The notes under the pieces: model-generated
The model's input: only the letters and a program-made list of their open reading frames with translations
The model's database searches: none
What the model was told of the DNA's origin: nothing
NCBI GenBank assembly: GCA_027311945.1
Contig: DAICXZ010000008.1
Coordinates: forward strand, 123,972 to 187,971
Source: Erythrobacter sp.
GTDB taxonomy: Bacteria > Pseudomonadota > Alphaproteobacteria > Sphingomonadales > Sphingomonadaceae
Direction: 5' to 3'
Length of the DNA stretch: 64,000 bases
Position numbers and translations under genes: made by a program
Shown here: positions 55,103 through 62,768 of the stretch, one piece after another
Position numbering within the stretch: position 1 is the first letter of the stretch
How the letters are laid out: every line of letters begins with the position of its first letter

Positions 55103-55211
55103 TATGGTTTGGCTCCTCGCACTTGCACAAGTTCGTTATCATCAAGGCCGGTGTCCGGAACCAAGGTCCGGAGCCGGTCATTCAGGGCCTGATAAGGAGA
55201 GGGCCGGTACA

Positions 55212-57170
55212 ATGTCCAGCATGGTTCGATATTCCATCTATTCGCTGATCGCCCCGCTGGCGATTTCGTGCCCCGGCATGGCGCTGGCGCAGGGTCAGGC
55301 CCAGGGGGCTGCCGACTGGGACAGTGCCCGCGCGACTCTGGTCGCCTCGCAACCGGGGCGAATCGCCGCGCAGATCAGCCGCTGGGAAGCGCTCTATGCC
55401 GACCGGCAGGCCAATCTGCCCTTCGCCGAATACTCCTCCTTCCTGCTCGCCAACCCCGGCTTTCCCGAAGAAGAGACGCTGCGGACCCGCGCCGAGAAGC
55501 GGCTGCGCGGCGAATTCGTGCCCGAGGCGGCGCTGCTCCAATATTTCGCGACCTATCCGCCGGTCACCAACTTCGCCAAGGCGCACTATGCGCTGGCCTT
55601 GATGGGGAGCGATCCGGCCCGGTCCGAAATGCTCGCGCGCGAGGCATGGCGCGGCGGCGAAATGAGCCCGACCGCTGAAGCGGCGCTGATGGCAATGAAC
55701 GGCCATCACTTCACGCAGGACGATCAGGACACGCGCATGAATGCGCTCCTGTGGCAGCGCGAGATGGAAGCTGCGCAACGCCAGCTCGACCGCGTCGCCC
55801 CGTCGAAACGGCGCGTGTTCGCCGCCCGCCTCGCGATCCTGCAAGGCGGCGACGGCTATACCGATGCGCCCGGCGCGCTCAACGATCCGGGCTACCTGTT
55901 CAATCGCAGCCGCGAACTGCGCCAGGAAGGGCGCACCGGAGAGGCCATCGCCATGGTTGCGAACAGCCCGGCGCTGTCGCACCTCCCGCTCGACCAGACC
56001 GCCTGGGTCACCGAACTGCTGACCCTCGCCCGTGCCGCCTCGGCAAGCGATACGGTGCGGATCGCCACCCGCTCGCTCGAAGCCTTCGCGCCCGGCACCG
56101 ACATCTCGCAGGGCGAATACCGCCTGCGTGACGATTTCACCTCGCTGATGTGGGCAGGCGGCACCAATGCGCTGTGGCGCCTGGGCGACGGCACCTCCGC
56201 CGCGCCGCTGTTCTACAACTATGGCGCTGCCGCGCGCACGCCGCAGACGCGATCCAAGGGCTTCTTCTGGGCAGGCGAAGCCATGCGCCGCGCGGGCAAC
56301 AGCGGTGAGGCCACCCGGTATTACGATATGGCGGCGGCTTATCCTGACCGCTTCTACGGCCAGCTTGCGCTGGAACGGATGGGCCGCCCGATCCCCTCGC
56401 TCGCCGGAACGCCCGATGCCACACCCTCGCCCGAGGCGCGCGCGCGCTTCAACGCCCAGCCGTTGACGCAGGCGGTGGCGGAAGTGGCGCGCGATGCTCC
56501 GTGGGCGACCGGCATCCGCTTCTATCGCGCCATCGCCGATCAGGCCGAAACGCTGGAAGACCACGTGCTGGTGGCCGACCTCGCGCGCGATATCGGTCGC
56601 CGCGATCTGGCGGTGATCCTTGGCGAGGCCGCTCAGTCCGATGGCTATTCGGGCTTCACCCGCACCGGCTATCCTCGCGTGCAGACCCCGGCGGGCGTCA
56701 ACTGGACGATGGTTCACGCCCTCGCCCGGCAGGAAAGCCAATTTGCCGAAAACGCGATCAGCCATGCTGGCGCGCGCGGCCTGATGCAGTTCATGCCCGC
56801 GACCGCGCAGGAAGAGGCCCGCTTTGCCGGGGTGCCCTTCTCCGCCGACCGGCTGATCTCCGATCCGCAGTATTCGATTCAGCTCGGCTCAAACCATATC
56901 GAGCGGCTTATCCGCTATTACGACGGCAGCTATCCGCTGGCGATCGCGGCCTACAATGCCGGGCCGGGTAACGTGAACAAGTGGCTGCGCAACAACGGCG
57001 ATCCGCGCACCGGCGCGGTCGACTGGCTCGAATGGATCGAGAAGATCGAGTTCTACGAGACCAAGAATTACGTCCAGCGCGTGATCGAGAACGCAGTGGT
57101 TTACGAGCAGCTTTACCCCGATCAGGCGAGCTATATGCGTCCGCGCGGGGTGAAAGAGTTCCTGCGCTAG
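55212..57170 (+). CDS. slt: Soluble lytic murein transglycosylase
   Basis: A 652-residue exported enzyme. Signal peptide: IYSLIAPLAISCPGMALAQG. Helical repeats (residues about 40-470) form the Slt70-like doughnut. The C-terminal SLT domain carries the catalytic glutamate in LARQESQFAENAISHAGARG, LMQFMPATA and AIAAYNAGPGNVNKWL. It cleaves peptidoglycan glycan strands to 1,6-anhydromuropeptides, the substrates an AmpG-like permease would recycle. Start at 55212 is chosen for the signal peptide. The stop shares a CTAG with the stop of the convergent EAL gene. Confidence 0.92.
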   Translation: MSSMVRYSIYSLIAPLAISCPGMALAQGQAQGAADWDSARATLVASQPGRIAAQISRWEALYADRQANLPFAEYSSFLLANPGFPEEETLRTRAEKRLRGEFVPEAALLQYFATYPPVTNFAKAHYALALMGSDPARSEMLAREAWRGGEMSPTAEAALMAMNGHHFTQDDQDTRMNALLWQREMEAAQRQLDRVAPSKRRVFAARLAILQGGDGYTDAPGALNDPGYLFNRSRELRQEGRTGEAIAMVANSPALSHLPLDQTAWVTELLTLARAASASDTVRIATRSLEAFAPGTDISQGEYRLRDDFTSLMWAGGTNALWRLGDGTSAAPLFYNYGAAARTPQTRSKGFFWAGEAMRRAGNSGEATRYYDMAAAYPDRFYGQLALERMGRPIPSLAGTPDATPSPEARARFNAQPLTQAVAEVARDAPWATGIRFYRAIADQAETLEDHVLVADLARDIGRRDLAVILGEAAQSDGYSGFTRTGYPRVQTPAGVNWTMVHALARQESQFAENAISHAGARGLMQFMPATAQEEARFAGVPFSADRLISDPQYSIQLGSNHIERLIRYYDGSYPLAIAAYNAGPGNVNKWLRNNGDPRTGAVDWLEWIEKIEFYETKNYVQRVIENAVVYEQLYPDQASYMRPRGVKEFLR

Positions 57171-57943
57171 CCAACCAACCGCATCGGTTGCTGCGACAGT
57201 GGCGGGGCGAGGTGCCCCAAGGTTGGGCGCGCCAGATGGAAGCCCTGCACCAGATGGATGCCCATCGTCTGAAGCGCCTCCAGCTCGCCCTGGGTTTCGA
57301 TCCCCTCGGCAATGACCTGGCGCCCCATCTCCGCGCAGAGCCGCACGATGGCGTAGACGATCTGCCGACGCGGCTCGCTGCAATCGATCCCGCGCACAAG
57401 CTCCATATCGAGTTTGACCAGATCGGTGCGCAAGTTGGCCAGCAGGTTGAGCCCGGCATAGCCAGCGCCAAAATCGTCAATCGCCGTGGCAAAACCGAGC
57501 GAGCGATAGGCCTCAACGATCTCGGTCACATGGTCGATATCGACACGCTCGTTCTCGGTGAGTTCGAAGATCAGACGGTCTTCAGCAAGCCCGACCTCGC
57601 GCGCGGTTTTCAACGTAAGCTGGATACATGCCATCGGCGAGTATACGGCGTTGGGCATGAAATTGATCGACAGGCGGGCCCGGGTATCCAGCAAACCCGC
57701 GGCAACGGCCTGCCTGATCGCAGCAACGCGGCAGGCCTGGTCGAACGCATAGAGGTTTTCGTCATTTACCAAGGACAGCATCTCGGCCGCACCTTCGCCG
57801 TTTTCCCCACGCACCAAGGCTTCGTAGGCGAAAACGGATCCGTCGTTCAGATCGTAAATCGGCTGGAACGCGGTCCGCAACGTATGGGGGAACGCGGCAC
57901 CGTTCTTGCAACCGGAACACTTGCGAGGCGAAACAGAATCCAT
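57167..57943 (-). CDS. EAL domain protein, probable cyclic-di-GMP phosphodiesterase
   Basis: A protein of about 258 residues consisting of a short cysteine-bearing N terminus (RKCSGCKNG) and one EAL domain. The catalytic set is intact: EALVRG, FELTEN, DDFGAGYAGLNLL, KLDMELVRG and AEGIET, so it probably hydrolyses c-di-GMP. There is no GGDEF, sensory or membrane domain. The CxxC pair may bind metal or sense redox state. The ATG at 57985 would add 14 residues; 57943 gives the N terminus I recall for related proteins. Confidence 0.85.
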   Translation of the reverse strand: MDSVSPRKCSGCKNGAAFPHTLRTAFQPIYDLNDGSVFAYEALVRGENGEGAAEMLSLVNDENLYAFDQACRVAAIRQAVAAGLLDTRARLSINFMPNAVYSPMACIQLTLKTAREVGLAEDRLIFELTENERVDIDHVTEIVEAYRSLGFATAIDDFGAGYAGLNLLANLRTDLVKLDMELVRGIDCSEPRRQIVYAIVRLCAEMGRQVIAEGIETQGELEALQTMGIHLVQGFHLARPTLGHLAPPLSQQPMRLVG

Positions 57944-58045
57944 CTTCCCGGTTTGCGCAACAAAGCTTAAGAAAACGGCCTCCATTTTCTAAGCATATAT
58001 AATGGCTCAAAAATCCCGCTATCTTCAGAAAAGGAGGCGCTTGGC

Positions 58046-58540
58046 GTGACACCCGACAAGACCAGCCCCATCACGCCAGCAGGCCTTTCCGCGCTCAAGG
58101 CGCGCTACGATCACCTCCTCGGTAAGGAACGGCCCGAGATCGTCGAGATCGTCAGCTGGGCGGCCGGCAACGGCGACCGCAGCGAAAACGGCGACTATCT
58201 TTACGGCCGCAAACGCATGCGCGAAATCGACCGCGAACTGGCCTACCTCGCCAAGGTGATGAAACATGCCCGCGTGATCGATCCGGCGCAGCAGCCCGAC
58301 AAAAGCCGGGTGTTTTTCGGCGCCAAGGTCACGATCGCCGATGAGGATGACGAAGAACGTACGCTGACCATTGTCGGCGACAAGGAGCAGGATGCAGGAA
58401 GCGGGCTGGTCGGCTGGTCCACCCCTATCGCCCGCGCCCTGCGCGGCGCGGCGGTGGGCGACCTCAAGACCGTCCGCCTGCCCGGCGGCGAAAAGGAATG
58501 GGAAGTGATGGCGATCTCCTACCCCGAGGGCCGCGACTGA
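58046..58540 (+). CDS. greB: Transcription elongation factor GreB
   Basis: A 164-residue GreA/GreB protein. The N-terminal coiled coil has the acidic tip NGDRSENGDYLYGRKRMREID, which enters the RNA polymerase secondary channel to stimulate cleavage of backtracked RNA. The C-terminal FKBP-like domain has VFFGAKVTIADEDDEE. The YLYGRKR stretch favours GreB over GreA. The GTG start at 58046 has the strong ribosome site AAGGAGG. It heads a chain of three genes that overlap by one base. Confidence 0.9.
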   Translation: MTPDKTSPITPAGLSALKARYDHLLGKERPEIVEIVSWAAGNGDRSENGDYLYGRKRMREIDRELAYLAKVMKHARVIDPAQQPDKSRVFFGAKVTIADEDDEERTLTIVGDKEQDAGSGLVGWSTPIARALRGAAVGDLKTVRLPGGEKEWEVMAISYPEGRD

Positions 58541-58722
58541 TGGCCGAGGTGATCAACCTGCGCAGCGCCCGCAAGGCGAAGCAGCGCGCCGACAAGGCCC
58601 GCGAGGCCGAGGCCAACCGCGCGAAATTCGGCCAGACAAAGGCCGCAAAGACGCTCCGCCAGCAGGAGAGCGCCCGCGCCGAACGCCTGATTGACGGGGC
58701 GAAGCTGGAGAAAGGCGACTGA
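58540..58722 (+). CDS. DUF4169 family small protein
   Basis: A 60-residue, very basic and charged helical protein (MAEVINLRSARKAKQRADKA; later QQESARAERLIDG). This matches the DUF4169 pattern of alphaproteobacteria. Function is unknown. Its ATG shares one base with the greB stop (TGATG), so it is translated by reinitiation or coupling. Confidence 0.82.
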   Translation: MAEVINLRSARKAKQRADKAREAEANRAKFGQTKAAKTLRQQESARAERLIDGAKLEKGD

Positions 58723-58925
58723 TGCGCTCGACCTATTCCGAAGCGACGGTGCGGCTTTACCACCTCGATCACGAGGCCGAGGGGGGCGCTGCCGAAACGC
58801 TGATGTACGGCACACTGGCCGAGGCCATGGCCATCGCCGCGCAGCAAAGCGAGGAAGTGCAGGCCGGACTGTTCCTCGCCACCGACAACGACGTGGTGGC
58901 CTACCTGGACCTTGTTGAAGATTGA
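58722..58925 (+). CDS. Small hypothetical protein, 67 residues
   Basis: A small acidic protein (MRSTYSEATVRLYHLDHEAE and an Ala-rich helix, ending in AYLDLVED). It starts on the TGATG junction with the DUF4169 gene, so the greB-DUF4169 chain continues. I do not recognise a named family, although similar small proteins seem usual at this locus in sphingomonads. Confidence 0.7.
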   Translation: MRSTYSEATVRLYHLDHEAEGGAAETLMYGTLAEAMAIAAQQSEEVQAGLFLATDNDVVAYLDLVED

Positions 58926-59000
58926 TCGGTCCGCCCTGAGGTATGCTCGAAGTCGCAGGCTGAGCGCCCGTCTCAAGGACCGTCCGGCTAATCCGGAACC

Positions 59001-60185
59001 TTATGGCGTCGGCGCGCCCTTGCGGGCATTGGCAAGTTCGGTGCCCATGGCATCGCGCACGCGCGGCCCTTCGGGATTGCGCAGGTCGTAGGTGATCATG
59101 CCCTGCCGCTGGCGGTCGCGTGCGGTCCAGCATGGATGGTCTAGCGAAAGGCGCGCGTCTTCCGCCCCGGTGCGCCAATGCTCATTCACCGTGGCGCGCG
59201 AGAATTCGTAATCCTTCGAGAAGGTCTCGTAGAGTTCGCGCCGATTGATCAGGTGCATGATCGACACCGCCCCCGGCTCCGGATGGCTGATCAGCTCGCG
59301 CAGATCGGGATCTTGCGCCCATTCGTCGGGCAGTTTCTTCGCCAGCCGGTTTGCCGCCAGCCGCAGCTGCTTGATCTGTTGCAAGAGATCGGTGTTCAGC
59401 CGCGTGCGGCTCGAATAGCGGATGTCCTTTTCGCGCTGGCTCACATCGGACAGGTCTGCCGGAATGGCGCCGCGGGTGTGGAACAGGTCAACCTGATAGA
59501 TCGTCATGTCGGCCCCCTCCTCCTCGTCGATAACGAATTGCAGCGGCGTGTTCGAGACGAGCCCGCCGTCCCAATAAGGCTGCCCATCGACCTCGACCGC
59601 AGGAAAGCCCGGCGGCAGGGCGCCAGAGGCCATGATGTGCTCGGGGCCGATGCGGCACTGGCGATTGTCGAACCAGGTGAGATTGCCGGAAAGGACATTC
59701 ACAGCGCCAACGCTGATCCGGGTCGGCCCATCGTTAAGGAGGTCGAAATCAACCAGCTCCGTAAGCGTTCGCCTCAGGGGCGAGGTGTCGTAGATGCTGC
59801 TGCCCTCGAGCAGTGCGGTCGGAGCGACAAATCCGGGCAGGCGCGGGCGGAAGAAACCCGGAGTCCCTACGGTGGCGACCATCGCCGCCGAAACCTCGTT
59901 GAACCAGCGCCGCGCCGGGCCGCTGTCGGCGGGAGCGACTGCCGTGAGTTCGGAGCTGACCATATCCCAGAACGCGCGCAGCTTGCCGACCACCTCGTCT
60001 GGCTTGTTTCCGGCGATGATCGCCGAATTGATCGCACCGATGGAAATGCCAGCAACCCAGTCCGGGTGGTGCCCCTTGGCATGAAGGCTCTCGAAGACAC
60101 CGGCCTGATAGGCGCCAAGCGCCCCGCCCCCTTGCAAAACGAGGACCTGCGGCAGGGCCGAACTGCGTGAAGAAGCCTTGGACAT
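59001..60185 (-). CDS. Patatin-like phospholipase family protein
   Basis: A 394-residue protein with the patatin oxyanion hole GGGALGAYQAG, the nucleophile elbow GISIG (S48) and the partner aspartate in DGG (D205). It probably hydrolyses phospholipids or other acyl esters at the membrane. A C-terminal DUF3734-like extension (about residues 235-394) is present. It follows the yqiJ-yqiK genes on the same strand, which also deal with membranes. Confidence 0.88.
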   Translation of the reverse strand: MSKASSRSSALPQVLVLQGGGALGAYQAGVFESLHAKGHHPDWVAGISIGAINSAIIAGNKPDEVVGKLRAFWDMVSSELTAVAPADSGPARRWFNEVSAAMVATVGTPGFFRPRLPGFVAPTALLEGSSIYDTSPLRRTLTELVDFDLLNDGPTRISVGAVNVLSGNLTWFDNRQCRIGPEHIMASGALPPGFPAVEVDGQPYWDGGLVSNTPLQFVIDEEEGADMTIYQVDLFHTRGAIPADLSDVSQREKDIRYSSRTRLNTDLLQQIKQLRLAANRLAKKLPDEWAQDPDLRELISHPEPGAVSIMHLINRRELYETFSKDYEFSRATVNEHWRTGAEDARLSLDHPCWTARDRQRQGMITYDLRNPEGPRVRDAMGTELANARKGAPTP

Positions 60186-60194
60186 GCCTGCTAT

Positions 60195-60235
60195 ATGGGG
60201 CGGGCGATGCTGCGCTGCAACATCGCCCGCCCCAT
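60195..60235. repeat. Perfect 15-base inverted repeat between yqiK and the patatin gene
   Basis: The arms ATGGGGCGGGCGATG (60195-60209) and CATCGCCCGCCCCAT (60221-60235) flank 11 bases. On the minus strand it lies 6 bases after the yqiK stop and 10 bases before the patatin start. There is no T tract on either side, so a classical intrinsic terminator is unlikely; it may stabilise the upstream message or act through Rho. Confidence 0.7.
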
Positions 60236-60240
60236 CAAAT

Positions 60241-61956
60241 TCAGTCCGCGGCGGTTTCCGCATCCTCCACCGTCTTTTCGGTAGCCGGGGCATCGTTTGC
60301 GGGCACAGCAGGCTGCCCGGCCGACTGCACTGCTCCGGCCGCCAGGCCGCTGAGCGAACTGCCATCAAGGCCGAGTTCCTTCATCAGCCCATCAAGCACC
60401 GGAGCCTGCGCACGGTAGGCCAGCGCAGCGCTGACCGCCTCGGTGGCGAGGTTTCCGATCGAACCTCCGGCCCCTGCCGCACCGGCATTGCCGCCGCCCT
60501 TGCCCTGCGTGAGCCCGTCGACCTGCACGATCTTGATCGAATCGATCGCTTCCATCGGCTTGGCGCTTTCGCGGATCACCTCTGGCAGCACCTTGAGCAG
60601 CGCCATCTTGGTCTGCAGGCTGATTTGGTCGGACGAGAGGATATTGGCCGCCTCGTTGATCGCCCGCTGACCCGCCGCCTCGACCTCAAAGCGCACCCGC
60701 GCAGCCTCGGCGCGCAAGCGTTCGGCGTCGGCTTCGCCCTGGGCTTCGAACTTGATCGCCTCGGCGCGGTTGCTCGCCGCGTCCTTCTCGGCCTCCGCCT
60801 CGACCTTGATCTTGATCGCATCGCGCTCGGCGATCTTGGCGGCTTCGATCAGCTCGATCTTCTTCTGGCGCTCTGCCACCTCACTTTCGCGGCTGGTCAC
60901 GACCTGCTCTTCGGCAGCAACCGCCTTGGCGCGAGCTTCATCGGCATCGGCCTTGGCCTGGCTTTCCTCACGGCTCTTGTTCTGGACCGCGATCTGCTGC
61001 TCCTGCCGGGCGATTTCGAGCGCGCGCTGCTGGTCGATGCGCGCCTCTTCCACCTGACGGTCGGCTTCGATCTGCTGCGCGTCGACCAGCTTCTTGGCTT
61101 CGATCCGTGCGGCATCGGCCTCGCGCTGACGCTCGGCCTGCTCGCGGGCGACCTCAGCCGACTGCGCGGCACGGCGCACCTCGACTTCGCGCTCCTGCTC
61201 AAGCCGGGCGAATTCCTGATCGCGGCTGATCTGGAAACTGCGCTGACTGGCTTCGAGGTTCTTCGTCTCGATCTGGACGCGCGTATCCTGCTCGATATCG
61301 TTGCGCAGCTTCTTGCGCGCCTCGATCTGCTCGGTCAGCTTGGTGAGACCCTCGGCGTCGAACGCGTTGTTGGCGTTGAAGTGCTCGATGCTGGTCTGAT
61401 CGAGCCCGGTGAGCGAGACCGATTCCAGCTCCAGCCCGTTCATCGCCAGATCGTTCGACGAAACCTGCTGCACCTTCTGCACGAAGTCGGCACGCTGCTC
61501 GTGCAGCTCGTTCATCGTCATTCCCGCCGCGACCGAACGCAGCGCGTCGACGAACTTGCCCTCGACCAGATCCTTCAGCATTTCCGGCTGCATCGTGCGC
61601 ATGCCGAGCGTCTGCGCGGCCATGGCGATGGCATCGGCATCGGGCTTCACACGCACGTAGAACTCGGCCTTCACGTCGATCCGCAGGCGATCGAGCGTGA
61701 TCAGCGCCTCGCCATCGCGGCGCACTACGCTGAGCACCAGCGTGTTCATGTTGACCGGCATGGTCTCGTTGAACACCGGCAGCACCAGCGCGCCCCCGTT
61801 CATGACGACCTTCTCGCCGCCCATACCGGTACGCACGAAGGCGGTTTCCTTCGAGGCGCGCTTGTAGAGCTTGGTCAGGAAAATGAAGAAGGCGATGACG
61901 GCGACGACAAGGCCGCCGCCCAGCACAAGGGGGGTAGAGACAACGGTATCCAACAT
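60241..61956 (-). CDS. yqiK: Flotillin-like SPFH protein (YqiK)
   Basis: A 571-residue protein with an N-terminal membrane helix (LVLGGGLVVAVIAFFIFL), an SPFH/band 7 domain (residues about 30-220), a long Glu/Ala/Arg/Gln-rich coiled coil (about 220-460) and a Gly/Ala-rich tail (GGGNAGAAGAGG). This is the flotillin layout. Such proteins organise functional membrane microdomains. yqiJ, encoded just upstream, is the usual partner of the YqiK branch. Confidence 0.92.
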   Translation of the reverse strand: MLDTVVSTPLVLGGGLVVAVIAFFIFLTKLYKRASKETAFVRTGMGGEKVVMNGGALVLPVFNETMPVNMNTLVLSVVRRDGEALITLDRLRIDVKAEFYVRVKPDADAIAMAAQTLGMRTMQPEMLKDLVEGKFVDALRSVAAGMTMNELHEQRADFVQKVQQVSSNDLAMNGLELESVSLTGLDQTSIEHFNANNAFDAEGLTKLTEQIEARKKLRNDIEQDTRVQIETKNLEASQRSFQISRDQEFARLEQEREVEVRRAAQSAEVAREQAERQREADAARIEAKKLVDAQQIEADRQVEEARIDQQRALEIARQEQQIAVQNKSREESQAKADADEARAKAVAAEEQVVTSRESEVAERQKKIELIEAAKIAERDAIKIKVEAEAEKDAASNRAEAIKFEAQGEADAERLRAEAARVRFEVEAAGQRAINEAANILSSDQISLQTKMALLKVLPEVIRESAKPMEAIDSIKIVQVDGLTQGKGGGNAGAAGAGGSIGNLATEAVSAALAYRAQAPVLDGLMKELGLDGSSLSGLAAGAVQSAGQPAVPANDAPATEKTVEDAETAAD

Positions 61957-62008
61957 GGCTTTTCTCTCTCTCTCGTAAATTCGGGGCGGCGCTGTTCAGG
62001 CGCCGAGA

Positions 62009-62659
62009 TCAGGTAATGGGGGCGAGCTTGCGCTCGGTGAGCGCCACGCCGAAGAAGGTTTGCCCTTCGCGGCGCACCAGCAGCACCTCGTCGCCCTCGG
62101 TGATGACACTATCGGCCGCGTGCGGCTCGACCATGACATGATGCGTCTGGCCGTGCTGATCGCGGACCCGCGCGCGGGCGGGATAGCCCGCGCGGGCCTG
62201 CCCGGTCGTGATAATGGCCCTGCGGCCCACCAGGCTGTCGACCCCGACCGCAGTGGTTTCATCATGCGGCAGCACACGGCCCAGCGGTCGCACCAGCGTG
62301 GCCGTGGCCGGCAGGCTCGCCCCGAGGGCGATCACCGAAGCCAGCAGCACGTCAAGCGGTGCGCCGAGCAGCTCTTGCGCGAGCGACTGAATACCCACCC
62401 CGATGCTGGCGAACAGGAACAGGAGCATCACCAGCCAGATCAGGAATGGCACACGGCCAAGCCCGAGCAGGGTCGTCACTCCGCCCATGATCGAAGCCCC
62501 GCCGTCGAAATCGGCGGCGGTATCCAGATCGGCATCAACGTCGAGGTCGGCATCGAGATCGAACCAATCGCCCACACCGATGAGTTGCATCACCGAGAGC
62601 AGCAGCATCGCCCCGAAGGCGATCGCAAAGGGCAGATTGTAAGCAGCTAGCAAGGTCAT
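62009..62659 (-). CDS. yqiJ: YqiJ-like membrane protein with OB-fold tail
   Basis: A 216-residue protein with about three or four hydrophobic segments (PFAIAFGAMLLLSVMQLIGV; VPFLIWLVMLLFLFASIGV; LDVLLASVIALGASLPATA), interrupted by an Asp-rich stretch (DLDADLDVDADLD), and a soluble C-terminal OB-fold resembling NfeD tails. YqiJ proteins are thought to act with the flotillin YqiK, as NfeD does with other flotillins. The ATG at 62659 is about 100 bases before the sequence turns phage-like. Confidence 0.85.
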   Translation of the reverse strand: MTLLAAYNLPFAIAFGAMLLLSVMQLIGVGDWFDLDADLDVDADLDTAADFDGGASIMGGVTTLLGLGRVPFLIWLVMLLFLFASIGVGIQSLAQELLGAPLDVLLASVIALGASLPATATLVRPLGRVLPHDETTAVGVDSLVGRRAIITTGQARAGYPARARVRDQHGQTHHVMVEPHAADSVITEGDEVLLVRREGQTFFGVALTERKLAPIT

Positions 62660-62754
62660 CGCAGCATTCGCCGCTTGGGGACTTCCGGGCGGCGCCTTTC
62701 CGTGTTGAGGCGCAACAATTGCGCCCTTCAGGCCAGGTTACCCGGTGCCACTTC

Positions 62755-62768
62755 CCGCGCGAGACCTC
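62755..62768. other. Composition breakpoint: bacterial chromosome to phage-like DNA
   Basis: To the left the sequence is GC-rich intergenic DNA upstream of yqiJ (38 of 60 bases G or C at 62641-62700). To the right it is AT-rich (22 of 60 at 62821-62880) and translates as a phage fibre. No direct or inverted repeat, integrase or tRNA marks the point. The phage-type homology seems to begin around ACCTCTAAAATACTG. Confidence 0.8.

Noticed and set aside
1..62750. CRISPR arrays, insertion sequences, toxin-antitoxin or other defence systems in the chromosomal part
   Set aside because: No regularly spaced repeats, transposase motifs or recognisable defence proteins were found on reading both strands.
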